Source of the DNA: CAZEAN01 sp964510225
GTDB lineage: Bacteria; Planctomycetota; Planctomycetia; Isosphaerales; Isosphaeraceae
Length of the DNA stretch: 64,000 nucleotides
Assembly (NCBI GenBank): GCA_964510225.1
Contig: CAZEAN010000010.1
Span: forward strand, 1 to 64,000
Reading direction: 5' to 3'
Shown: piece by piece, positions 28,653-36,918 of the stretch
Position numbering within the stretch: the first letter of the stretch is position 1
Layout: every line of letters starts with the position of its first letter
Made by a program: the position numbers and the translations under genes
Notes under the pieces: generated by a model
Database searches by the model: none
What the model saw: only the letters and a program-made list of their open reading frames with translations
Told to the model about the DNA's origin: nothing

Positions 28653-30005
28653 ATGAATACCCAAAATGGACTCGAACCTGCTGCTCCGATTATCGCCCAC
28701 GCACGTCACCATGTTGTCATCATTGGTGCCGGATTCGCTGGCCTTCAGGCCATCAAGGCACTCGGGCGCCGAAAAGTTGATATTACGGTGATTGATCGTA
28801 CCAATCACCACCTTTTCCAACCCTTGCTGTATCAAGTAGCGACAGCCGCGCTCAACCCTGCCGACATCGCCTCACCGATCCGTCGGATTGTTCGAGGACG
28901 GTCTAATGTTCGAGTCTTGATGTCAGAGGCAAGAGAAGTCGATCTTGAACGTAAGCATGTGGTTCTCGACCGTGGGATCATGCGGTATGACTCCCTGATT
29001 GTGGCTGCTGGGGCTGGCCATTCCTACTTTGGGAATGACCAATGGCAACGTTTTGCTCCAGGCCTTAAGAGTGTAGAAGACGCCCTCGAAATCCGATCGC
29101 GGATCCTCTCTGCATTCGAACTCGCGGAGGGCGAGACCGACGAACAGCGGCTCCGGGCTCAGTTAACTTTTGTAATGATCGGCGCTGGTCCAACCGGGGT
29201 CGAGCTTGCAGGGACGATGGCCGAGGTTGCTCGAAAGACCTTGGCCCGTGATTTTCGACACATTAATCCTAAACTCGCTCGGATCATTCTGGTCGAGGGA
29301 GGACCTCGGGTATTGCCGAGCTACGACGAGGATCTCTCGGAATCTGCGAAGAAGCAGCTCGAAGAACTCGGCGTCGAGGTCAGACTCAACAGTCTCGCCA
29401 CCGACATTAACGACGATGGTGTCTGGATCGGAGATCAACTAATCGAGACCGGGACTGTTATTTGGTCTGCGGGGGTCGCTGGAGCCCCGATCGCCGAGTC
29501 ACTTGGTGTTGAGCGAGACCGGGCTGGTCGGGTGAAAGTCGAGCCAACGCTCACTATTCCGGGTCATGACGACGTCTTCGTTGTCGGCGATCTGATGTCG
29601 CTAAAATCTGACGGAAAACCCGTCCCTGGGGTTGCTCCTGCTGCAATGCAGTCTGGAAAACACGCAGGGCGCAACATCCTCCGAAAGCTCCAGAACAAGC
29701 CGATGCTTCCGTTCCGATACCTGGACAAAGGGATGCTGGCCACGATTGGTCGAGCCGCCGCAATTGCCGACATCCGCGGAATTAAATTCACGAGACTCCC
29801 CGCTTGGCTGCTCTGGATTTTTGTTCATATCGTGTTCTTAATCGGCTTCAAAAATCGGCTACTTGTCTTGATCCAATGGGCATACTCCTACCTCACTTAT
29901 GATCGGGGCGCTCGGCTGATCACAGGCAAACATTTCCAAACGGTCGATTCCCAGGCAAGCTCTCAGAATCCTGACAGTGTTCCGGAACACTCCCCGGCAA
30001 TCTAA
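28653..30005 (+). CDS. ndh: Type II NADH:quinone oxidoreductase (NDH-2)
   Basis: The protein is 450 residues, the normal size for NDH-2. It oxidises NADH and passes electrons through FAD to quinone without pumping protons, at the cytoplasmic face of the membrane. Two Rossmann nucleotide-binding motifs are visible: HVVIIGAGFAGLQAIKALG for FAD and FVMIGAGPTGVELAGTMAEV for NADH. The quinone/FAD region FQPLLYQVATAALNPADIA and the FAD-closing VFVVGDLMSL ... VAPAAMQSGKHAGRNI are typical. The C-terminal hydrophobic and amphipathic helices (LPAWLLWIFVHIVFLIGFKN) provide membrane attachment. An AGGA lies just upstream of the ATG. The NADH dehydrogenase assignment is much more likely than a carotenoid or sulfide dehydrogenase. 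Confidence 0.93.
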   Translation: MNTQNGLEPAAPIIAHARHHVVIIGAGFAGLQAIKALGRRKVDITVIDRTNHHLFQPLLYQVATAALNPADIASPIRRIVRGRSNVRVLMSEAREVDLERKHVVLDRGIMRYDSLIVAAGAGHSYFGNDQWQRFAPGLKSVEDALEIRSRILSAFELAEGETDEQRLRAQLTFVMIGAGPTGVELAGTMAEVARKTLARDFRHINPKLARIILVEGGPRVLPSYDEDLSESAKKQLEELGVEVRLNSLATDINDDGVWIGDQLIETGTVIWSAGVAGAPIAESLGVERDRAGRVKVEPTLTIPGHDDVFVVGDLMSLKSDGKPVPGVAPAAMQSGKHAGRNILRKLQNKPMLPFRYLDKGMLATIGRAAAIADIRGIKFTRLPAWLLWIFVHIVFLIGFKNRLLVLIQWAYSYLTYDRGARLITGKHFQTVDSQASSQNPDSVPEHSPAI

Positions 30006-30052
30006 GCCAAGTTCCTCGATCTTGAGTAGAACCTAAGGAGCCAAGACGATTC

Positions 30053-31015
30053 ATGGACCCGGAGCATCGGCGTGCTGTCCGACAAATCAGACAACGCCTC
30101 GAAGCACTCTCAAGGGCTGGTCTTGACCGGATCCCAATCGCTGAGCTGCTACATCAACATCCCCGACTGACCATCAAGGATGGAAAAGCTGTTCCTGAGT
30201 CCTCCTTGGAGCAAGACATCGGGCACGAGGTAGAGCCCTTGGCAACGGAGCCTCCTCCGAGAACACGTTCCGACCCTGAACCTCCTCCAGCGCCGACACC
30301 AAAACCGGTTACCCGATCAAATCCTCCTGCATCAACTCACGGTCTCGAGTCGATCACGGGTAACACCGCCTCGTTGTTTGACGATGAAGATACGATCACT
30401 ACTCCTGAGATCCCTGCTGCGGATCGATCTGAAGCACTCCGAGTGCTCGCAGCGACCATCGGGAACTGCACCAAGTGCGAGGTCCTCGCGTCGCAAAGAA
30501 CGAATACAGTTCCGGGTGAGGGTGCCCCCAATGCTCGACTGATGTTTATCGGCGAAGGTCCAGGTGAGACCGAGGACCAGACCGGCCGACCATTTGTCGG
30601 CCGAGCAGGTTCGCTTCTGACCGACATGATTACGAAAGGGATGGGTCTGACTCGCGAAGAAGTTTACATCGCTAACATCGTCAAGTGCCGGCCTCCGGGC
30701 AATCGTGATCCTGAGCCTGAGGAAGTGAATAACTGCATTGGATACTTGGAACAACAGATCGAGATCATCCGGCCTGAGTTCCTCTGTCTCCTCGGGCGTC
30801 CTGCAACACAGTCGATCCTCAACACATCACAATCGATGAGCAAACTCCGAGGACGTTGGCATCGTTACAAGGGAATCCCGACAATCCCCACCTGGCATCC
30901 CGCTTATCTTCTCCGTAATCCGAGTGCGAAGAAGGACGCTTGGAAAGACCTTCAGATGCTGATGCAAGCAATGGGCATTACGCCACCAAAGCGGGGAAAT
31001 TCCTCAGGGAGTTGA
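30053..31015 (+). CDS. Family 4 (Fe-S) uracil-DNA glycosylase with long N-terminal extension
   Basis: The protein is 320 residues; the ATG has AAGGAG 12 nt upstream. The catalytic domain is the C-terminal 180 residues or so. The Fe-S ligands match family 4: two Cys in NCTKC, one in VKCRPPGNRDP and one 16 residues later in NNC. Motif GEGPGETEDQTGRPFVGRAG binds DNA and uracil, and WHPAYLLRNP is the active-site His loop. It removes uracil from DNA to start base-excision repair. The first 130 residues hold a short helical segment (HRRAVRQIRQRLEAL) and a Pro-rich, low-complexity linker, absent from minimal family 4 enzymes but seen in many bacterial ones. It lies 47 nt after ndh. Confidence 0.93.
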   Translation: MDPEHRRAVRQIRQRLEALSRAGLDRIPIAELLHQHPRLTIKDGKAVPESSLEQDIGHEVEPLATEPPPRTRSDPEPPPAPTPKPVTRSNPPASTHGLESITGNTASLFDDEDTITTPEIPAADRSEALRVLAATIGNCTKCEVLASQRTNTVPGEGAPNARLMFIGEGPGETEDQTGRPFVGRAGSLLTDMITKGMGLTREEVYIANIVKCRPPGNRDPEPEEVNNCIGYLEQQIEIIRPEFLCLLGRPATQSILNTSQSMSKLRGRWHRYKGIPTIPTWHPAYLLRNPSAKKDAWKDLQMLMQAMGITPPKRGNSSGS

Positions 31016-31161
31016 TTGTGGATCGACTTCAACTCAGCGGTTCAGTAAGCTTCAAGGGCTCGGATACAAGATGACCAGCTACTTAAGGATTAAGGAAGCA
31101 AGCCAACGGTAATCGGTTCCATCTTCGTGAACCAGCAACACCAAAGGAGCCGCAGTAAACC

Positions 31162-32610
31162 ATGATGAGACAACGTATCCTTTGGCTTGCACTTCTTCAG
31201 ATCCCCCTTACCCTACTCGCGTCGACTCCGATCAGGGCTGAGCAAGACAGACCGAATGTCGTCTTGATCCTCGCTGATGATCTCGGATGGGCGGACATCG
31301 GATATAACAACCCGAAGGTCTATAGCCCCCATCTCGACAAACTCGCCAGTGAGGGTTTAACTTTCACGCAGCACTATGTGATGCCACAGTGCACACCAAC
31401 TCGGGTCGCCCTGATCACAGGTCGTTATCCGGGGCGGTTTGGGGGCCCTGCCCTCCAGGCGAGCAACGCCCCCGCCTTCCCCAAGTGGACCCCGACTCTC
31501 GCAGCGATGTTCCAAGAAAACGGCTATGCAACCTACCTCGCGGGAAAATGGCATCTTGGTTCTGATCCGAATCATGGACCCAATCACTTCGGTTTCAAGA
31601 GCAGCTACGGATCGTTGGCGGGTGCTGTCGGAATGTACGACCATCGTTACCGCCCCAACGAATTCGAAGAGACTTGGCACCGGGACCATCAAATCATCAA
31701 CGGTGCAGAGAATGGAACCCATGCAACTGACCTGATTACTCAAGAGGCGATCCGGGTCATCAACTCGCACCAAGAATCTCAGTCCGATCCCTTCTTTCTC
31801 TACATCCCGTTTCACTCGGTCCACACGCCTCTTGACGAACGGGGGCCATTTGTCGATGAGCCTACGGCGCTTGATCCCCAAAAGACCAACCGATGGTGTA
31901 ATGAGGATCAGATTTCCTGGTTCAATGACCCCGCCGGGATCATTCAGCAAGAGCCCGATCCCGAGAAACGACTCCTCCTTGCCGCCGTCCACCACCTTGA
32001 TCATGCAATCGGCGACATTGTGGATGCGCTGGAGCAGACAGGCCAACGGGATGAGACTCTTCTTCTCTTTTCATCCGACAACGGCCCGCAAGGCTCCTGG
32101 AACGGCAACGCTTATCCTGACGATCTAAAGCTCACCGACTTCAACCAACCCCTCCCCTTCCGCGGTAAGAAACTGGACGTCTGGGAGGGTGGGATCCACG
32201 TCCCTGGCTTTGCAAACTGGCCCGGTCGGATTAAGGCCCGGGAAGAGTCGACACCAACGCACATCGTCGATTGGTACCCAACTCTTGCTGGACTGATCGA
32301 AACAACAGCCGACCCAGAACCAGCATGGGACGGCGTCGACATCAGCCCGATCCTCTTCTCTAACGACTCCCTTCCAGCACGTGATCTCTACTGGACTTGG
32401 AACCAACGGACAAACCGCTGGGCGTTACGGTTTGGTGATTGGAAGATCGTCAAGTACGGCGTGGGCGAACCAACCACGCCAAACGCTTGGCAGTTGTTCA
32501 ACCTAAGCGACGATCCTCGAGAATCTCGAGACGTTGCAGCCGAGCACCCAGCGATCGTTATTGAACTACACAATCGATTTCTCGATCAGCGTGCCAAGGA
32601 CTCTCAGTGA
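31162..32610 (+). CDS. Secreted sulfatase
   Basis: The protein is 482 residues with AAGGAG 12 nt upstream of the first of two adjacent ATGs. A cleavable signal peptide (ILWLALLQIPLTLLAS) is followed by the sulfatase fold: NVVLILADDLGWADIGYNN, formylglycine motif CTPTR in PQCTPTRVALITG, AGKWHLGSDPNHGPNHFGF, HSVHTPL and FSSDNGPQGSWNGN. The C-terminal subdomain (KLDVWEGGIHVP, WALRFGDWKIVKYG) is intact. It hydrolyses sulfate esters of an exported or imported polysaccharide. It is the last gene of a plus-strand run and faces the ATP-grasp gene, 90 bp away. It differs in motif and length from the two sulfatases at 10.6-14.3 kb, so the substrates probably differ. Confidence 0.95.
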   Translation: MMRQRILWLALLQIPLTLLASTPIRAEQDRPNVVLILADDLGWADIGYNNPKVYSPHLDKLASEGLTFTQHYVMPQCTPTRVALITGRYPGRFGGPALQASNAPAFPKWTPTLAAMFQENGYATYLAGKWHLGSDPNHGPNHFGFKSSYGSLAGAVGMYDHRYRPNEFEETWHRDHQIINGAENGTHATDLITQEAIRVINSHQESQSDPFFLYIPFHSVHTPLDERGPFVDEPTALDPQKTNRWCNEDQISWFNDPAGIIQQEPDPEKRLLLAAVHHLDHAIGDIVDALEQTGQRDETLLLFSSDNGPQGSWNGNAYPDDLKLTDFNQPLPFRGKKLDVWEGGIHVPGFANWPGRIKAREESTPTHIVDWYPTLAGLIETTADPEPAWDGVDISPILFSNDSLPARDLYWTWNQRTNRWALRFGDWKIVKYGVGEPTTPNAWQLFNLSDDPRESRDVAAEHPAIVIELHNRFLDQRAKDSQ

Positions 32611-32700
32611 TCCTTCTGCGGCTTACAACGCGTTGAGTGATCGACCACAAAGAGTCGGTTTGATTCAAGGGCGCGCCATCTCGTTACTCTCCAAAAGATC

Positions 32701-33747
32701 TCAGGCACCAATCGAACGTGGACTGACCTCGGCCTCAAGAAGATCAAGAAGCATCTGGCCAAGGTCGATCCCATGGCAGGCGAGCAACCCAGCACTCCCT
32801 GGCATCGCATTGACTTCGAGGACCTTGCCCGAGAGAAGGAGGTCGACTCCAAGGGTCCGGCATTCGGGAAAGGCAGTAGCGACCCTCTGTGCGATCGCTT
32901 CCTGGTTCCGAGTCAGCGCCCAGGGCTCCGGATGACCGCCGAGGCTGAGGTTGGTACGCCACTCTCCTTCAGAGGCTTGGCGACGGATGGCTCCGAGGAG
33001 TTTGCCATCGAGAAAGGTTACTCGGAGGTCACCGTCAACCACTTCGGGGCAATATTCCTGGATCAAAATCGAGGTGTACTGTTCGAGGTAGCGCTGAACA
33101 GTTGCAGCGAGGTTCGGCGAGTTTGCGTCAATCCTGTGGACAGTTGCGCCACAACCGTAACCAAATCGATCCTTAAGTACGAACATTCCGGAGTCCCGGT
33201 GGAGCTGATCGAGCCCCTGGAACGCCTCGTCCAGGGTCGTCGCAGCAAAAGTCTGAGGCTGAGGAACGTCTGGAAGCCGCAAAAGCAATTGAAACTTGTC
33301 GCAAGTTTCAAGCGTCGCCTGAACCGATTCGACGACACGGATCTTCCCCTCCATTTGCTGGAGGAGTCGGATCTGGGGTAACTCGAGTTCGTTCCGGATG
33401 TCGTCCCCGCGGACAATGATTGCATCGAGTTGATCGAGGGGCATGATGACTGGAGGCAATGGAACCAGTCGGTACGAACTTAGTACTGACGGCACCTGAA
33501 TCGATGGGTTCATCACGAGGGGTGTCATCCTCGCCATCGGGACACCACCGTTCGCGAAAAGATCGGTCATTGCAAAGTGCCAGAGATGATGTCCGCGCTC
33601 CACTCCGAGCGCGAGGATTCTGTTGACGGTCGGATTGTGGAGGTCGACGGGAGCGTGGCTATAGGAGAGTCGTGCACTCTCGAAGGCAAGCGTAAGCCGT
33701 CGCGGTCCAGATTCTAAACGGGTGAGAACTGCTGCGTCGATTGTCAT
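32701..33747 (-). CDS. ATP-grasp ligase, GshB/RimK-like
   Basis: The protein is 348 residues. The first 120 residues are a preATP-grasp-like domain (FAMTDLFANGG, DAIIVRGDD). The ATP-grasp core follows: MFVLKDRFGYGCGATVHRI with the ATP-binding Lys and Gly-rich loop, LIQEYCPEVVDGDLRVTFLDGKLLGAIRR, a second loop at SLGGHPEPW, and the metal site GVDLLLSGKVLEVNAMPGSAG (Glu and Asn). It closely resembles glutathione synthetase (GshB) and RimK-type glutamate ligases, so it probably joins an amino acid or small carboxylate to an amine through an acyl phosphate. The substrate is unknown and a true GshB is not assured. It starts 32 nt after the MarC-like gene and is likely in its operon. Its own ribosome binding site is weak. 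Confidence 0.85.
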   Translation of the reverse strand: MTIDAAVLTRLESGPRRLTLAFESARLSYSHAPVDLHNPTVNRILALGVERGHHLWHFAMTDLFANGGVPMARMTPLVMNPSIQVPSVLSSYRLVPLPPVIMPLDQLDAIIVRGDDIRNELELPQIRLLQQMEGKIRVVESVQATLETCDKFQLLLRLPDVPQPQTFAATTLDEAFQGLDQLHRDSGMFVLKDRFGYGCGATVHRIDANSPNLAATVQRYLEQYTSILIQEYCPEVVDGDLRVTFLDGKLLGAIRRQASEGEWRTNLSLGGHPEPWALTRNQEAIAQRVATAFPECRTLGVDLLLSGKVLEVNAMPGSAGLLACHGIDLGQMLLDLLEAEVSPRSIGA

Positions 33748-33779
33748 GTTAGAGGTCGTCCCTCAGTAATTGAATCGTC

Positions 33780-34421
33780 TCAGGGGTGAGGTGCGTCGAC
33801 CACGGTAAGGGAGGGTAATTTCGTAGGGATACTGACGTTTTCGGCCGAAACTCCGAGTCCTGAGAGGATCATCTGCACACCGATCGCCCCGATGAAGAGG
33901 GCGTTCGTTTTCATCAACACCTCGAAATACTTGAACAGATAGCTGCTCTTCCGGAGATGAGATGCGAAGATACTGACCAAGGAAACAGCAAGAAAGTTGA
34001 TCAGCATGACTGCAAAGATGTAGAGAAAACTCCCCCATCTTTCTGTACGCCCCAAGCTGATGCTCACCCAGATCGTTCCTGGACCGACCATATACGGGAG
34101 TGAGATTCTGGGCGCCAGATCAACTGCCTGCCCTTCGACTAATAGATTGCTCCCGGCACCTGCAGTATAGTAACGCAGGGCAATCAGGACGATGACTGCA
34201 CCTCCGAAGATTCGAAACGCCTCAAGGCTGACCCGAAAGACCTCGTTGAAGAGATATTCCCCGGTTATCGCAAAGAAGCAAAAGACGACTGTGCTTAAAC
34301 ATGTGGCATTCCAATAAACAGACGCGAAGTCACGTCTACCCAGCGCGTTCATTGGATCCCACATGTACAAGACCTGAGAAAACGGATTCACCATCACCAG
34401 CAAGTAGATCGCGGCTTGCAT
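33780..34421 (-). CDS. MarC-family integral membrane protein
   Basis: The product is 213 residues from ATG 34421 (GTG at 34424 is adjacent in frame). About six hydrophobic segments are visible. The family pattern is seen in LLVMVNPFSQVLYM near the N-terminus, FRIFGGAVIVLIALRYYTAG, LPYMVGPGTIWVSISLG (the PxxxGPGT motif) and VLMKTNALFIGAIGVQMILSGL at the end. MarC proteins are of unknown function despite the old link to multiple antibiotic resistance. It is followed by the ATP-grasp ligase gene. The upstream gap is long and carries no clear promoter. Confidence 0.88.
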   Translation of the reverse strand: MQAAIYLLVMVNPFSQVLYMWDPMNALGRRDFASVYWNATCLSTVVFCFFAITGEYLFNEVFRVSLEAFRIFGGAVIVLIALRYYTAGAGSNLLVEGQAVDLAPRISLPYMVGPGTIWVSISLGRTERWGSFLYIFAVMLINFLAVSLVSIFASHLRKSSYLFKYFEVLMKTNALFIGAIGVQMILSGLGVSAENVSIPTKLPSLTVVDAPHP

Positions 34422-34424
34422 CAC

Positions 34425-35012
34425 TTGGCTCGTTCAGGAATGATGAGGTTAGAGCGCGCTTCTAAGAACTCACCTCTACGTGATGGCGTCCGCAAGACAT
34501 CGCAGACCACACCCAGCCGAGTGAGTGTTTAGCCAACTCCCGACAAAGAGAGTCAAGCAGAACAACCACCCCCCAAGCGATCGCGGCTGCCATCACGCAG
34601 CAACGATCGACAAGTTGGAATCCGATCCCACCCTTCAATCTCAGTGAACGAAGGGCATAAGACGGGTGTGGGTCAGTCTCACTGGCCTATGACCAACCGC
34701 TGAGGTAACGTTCCCCAAAGGCACCCGCAGAGGGAGTCGGTTGCAGGACGCAAAGCTACTGCCCGGCTTGCGTCTGGTCTCTAGCAAGGAATCAGAGTTA
34801 GAGACAATAACTTAATAGAGTAAAGCACCAATCAAGTCAAGTATTTTGGATCAAATAGAGATGGACTTGACCGATCCCCTGACTCATGGTGACAGACAAG
34901 GGATTGCATCGTTCGTGATCAGCAGAGCAACGTCACGTCTGATTGTGAAGACGTGACGTTGCTTTGGAGCAGTTGGCAAGACTAGGAGTCGAGTGATCAT
35001 GCCAACACAGTC
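34425..35012. other. 588-bp gap with a candidate structured RNA segment
   Basis: No gene is supported here. At 34700-34790 several segments can pair. GACGCAAAGC (34747-34756) pairs with GCTTGCGTC (34766-34774), with one bulged A. CAACCG near 34693 can pair with CGGTTG near 34738. A CCC/GGG mini-hairpin falls between them. The plus strand contains GGACGCAAAGCTAC, which recalls the c-di-GMP-I riboswitch core, but the rest of that consensus is missing and both flanking genes are on the minus strand. A minus-strand frame of 43 codons (34462-34593) ends 40 nt before the MarC start but has no ribosome binding site. I treat the segment as an undecided non-coding candidate. Confidence 0.3.
34926..34963 (-). 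terminator. Perfect 15-bp hairpin downstream of the thioredoxin-fold gene
   Basis: AGCAACGTCACGTCT (34926-34940) and AGACGTGACGTTGCT (34949-34963) form a flawless 15-bp stem with an 8-nt loop. It starts 50 nt past the stop of the minus-strand gene at 35013. There is no U-tract on either strand, so it may be an RNA-stability element or a factor-dependent terminator. Confidence 0.65.
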
Positions 35013-36698
35013 TTATTCATTGGCGCTATCCAAGGGTGCGACAGCCGCGTGAAGCACTTCTTTGGTTGCGTCGTCTTGTACAAAAGCGACGATCTTTAAT
35101 CCTTCCAGATCAACGCTGGGTAATTCGCCAGGAAAGCTTCGTTGCTGTTGGTACTCGTCGACATAGGACTCGATATCGCTCCGGACGTCGTTGAGATCGA
35201 CGGTAAGCTCGTCTTCCAGGGTCCCTTCATTGAGCGCTAAACCTTCGGAACCTCCGAGAAGGGCACGGACCACTTGGTGATGGAATCGAAGATCGTTGTT
35301 CCCGACATATTGGATCGTGTCTTCAACCAAGACCAACCGGAGCTTAGGTGATTCGGCGTTCTCGACCGCTGCCTTTACTGCAATGTTGATCGTCTCACCA
35401 GTGAGCGATGCACTGAGGTCGATGGTCGCTTGTTGTTCGCCCTTGAGTCCTTCTTCAATCACCTGGCGATACTGAGTGTACTTGGACTCTGCATTTGACA
35501 TCCCACCACCGCCAGGAGCTTGGGCATTCCCGTTGAAGAGTGTGGTCGGTGTCCCTCGGATCACACTCCCATAGTACTGCTGACGTGCAATCGAATCTGG
35601 ATTGGTAAGCGGGTCGGGGCCTGGAATATGCAAGTGATATTGCAACAAGACCAACTCGGTAGGCTCAAAGGACTCTTGTAAGGCATCGAACGCTACATCC
35701 GCAGCAACACAAGGAGGGCACTGTGCTCCAGTAAAGAGTTCCATCAGGACTACGCGGCTACTGTCATCATTGCGGCCTGCGAACTCCGAGGGTTCGAAGG
35801 GAGGGACACTTTTACGATACTCCTCATCGAGGAGTGCTTCTAATTCTCGGACGCGCTCGGTCGCAGTTGCAGCGAGTTCCGTATTTCCTACCAATTCGGC
35901 CGCACTGGCAATTCGCTTGGCAATTGTGGAACGTTGTTCTGCGGTAGCGTTCTCTCCCAAATCGGCTTCTGCGAGTTCGGCTACAGTCAACGTCAGTTGT
36001 CCAAAATCTTCAGTCGCCGGAAGTGACTCGACGATCGCCATGTAGGTCTGACCAACCCACTCAGCACCGTAGGGCCGAGCCGAGTCGAGCCAGAGTTCTG
36101 CAAGTTCGGAGACCTTCTCTTCAGAAAGACCAGCTTCACCAGCCGCTTGGAATAGGGCGGCAAATGCTCGACTTGCGGCGGGAGCATCCGAATTTTGCCG
36201 GATGATCTCTTCAAGCTTAGTAACCCGAGTCGCAAGATCCGCTTCACGCTGTAACTCGAGGATTGATTTGAGTAAATCCCCAGGAGCGCTCAATGGTTCC
36301 ATTTCGGTCGATTCAGTTTGTTCCAACCGCGCTGGGTACCATTGATCTCTAAAGTTGAACGCCCCGAGAACCATTCCAGCGAACGGTCCGTCGTTGTAAG
36401 CCCTCCCTTTGAAGACACTTGTCCCGACCTCGCTCTTGAGCGTAAAACTCACCTTGTCCCCGTCGACGGTGACCTCGTCGATCGAGGCGTTCGGCAGGAC
36501 CTGAGGTGATGAGGCAACGACCGTTCCCGTGGCTTCATCTTTCAAATCAACGGTCGCAAAGTGATCTTCGCCGTAGATCAGCAATACGAGTTTCCAACGC
36601 CCCTCTACCTGTAAGTTGGGGCTTGCGGTGCATAAGTTTGGAGCCACGGCACCAAAGGCCATGACCAATACAGAACAAAGCAGTTGAACGCGTCGCAT
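35013..36698 (-). CDS. Exported thioredoxin-fold protein with CPPC motif and long helical middle
   Basis: The product is 561 residues from ATG 36698, chosen because it has a perfect AAGGAGGT 6 nt upstream. An upstream start would bury the signal peptide (VQLLCSVLVMAFGAVAPNLCTA). Residues about 25-130 are a beta-rich domain. Residues about 140-300 are predicted helical with many Ala and Glu (tetratricopeptide-like). Then comes a thioredoxin-like domain: RVVLMELFTGAQCPPCVAADVAFDAL has the redox CPPC pair, and GTPTTLFNG supplies the cis-Pro. The C-terminal 130 residues are beta-rich (DLSASLTGETINIAV), as in Omp28-like proteins. It probably acts as an oxidoreductase or chaperone outside the cytoplasm; the substrate is unknown. 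It is a single gene closed by a 15-bp hairpin. Confidence 0.87.
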   Translation of the reverse strand: MRRVQLLCSVLVMAFGAVAPNLCTASPNLQVEGRWKLVLLIYGEDHFATVDLKDEATGTVVASSPQVLPNASIDEVTVDGDKVSFTLKSEVGTSVFKGRAYNDGPFAGMVLGAFNFRDQWYPARLEQTESTEMEPLSAPGDLLKSILELQREADLATRVTKLEEIIRQNSDAPAASRAFAALFQAAGEAGLSEEKVSELAELWLDSARPYGAEWVGQTYMAIVESLPATEDFGQLTLTVAELAEADLGENATAEQRSTIAKRIASAAELVGNTELAATATERVRELEALLDEEYRKSVPPFEPSEFAGRNDDSSRVVLMELFTGAQCPPCVAADVAFDALQESFEPTELVLLQYHLHIPGPDPLTNPDSIARQQYYGSVIRGTPTTLFNGNAQAPGGGGMSNAESKYTQYRQVIEEGLKGEQQATIDLSASLTGETINIAVKAAVENAESPKLRLVLVEDTIQYVGNNDLRFHHQVVRALLGGSEGLALNEGTLEDELTVDLNDVRSDIESYVDEYQQQRSFPGELPSVDLEGLKIVAFVQDDATKEVLHAAVAPLDSANE

Positions 36699-36918
36699 GG
36701 ATACCTCCTTGCGGTTGTTTGGTCGAACGATTCGCGAGGAACCCGTCACATTGACAAGGAACCCTTGCGCGAGCGTCTTGCAATCACCATAGCGGTCTGA
36801 CCTTGCGATCACAAGGGTTCCCAACGTTGTTCAAAACAACCTTCAAGGACCTAGATCTTTTGGAAACACACTATCCAATCAAATTAACATATAGAAACTA
36901 ATATCCGAATTTGCTTCT

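Noticed and set aside
32773..33381. 202-codon plus-strand frame
   Set aside because: It is fully antisense to the ATP-grasp gene, which has all family motifs.
34462..34593. 43-codon minus-strand frame just upstream of the MarC gene
   Set aside because: It has no ribosome binding site, no recognisable motif and an unclear start; I could not separate it from chance.
34747..34790. c-di-GMP-I riboswitch core (GGACGCAAAGC) on the plus strand
   Set aside because: The GNRA hairpin, the downstream receptor stem and an adjacent plus-strand gene are all missing, so it is kept only as a candidate structured region.
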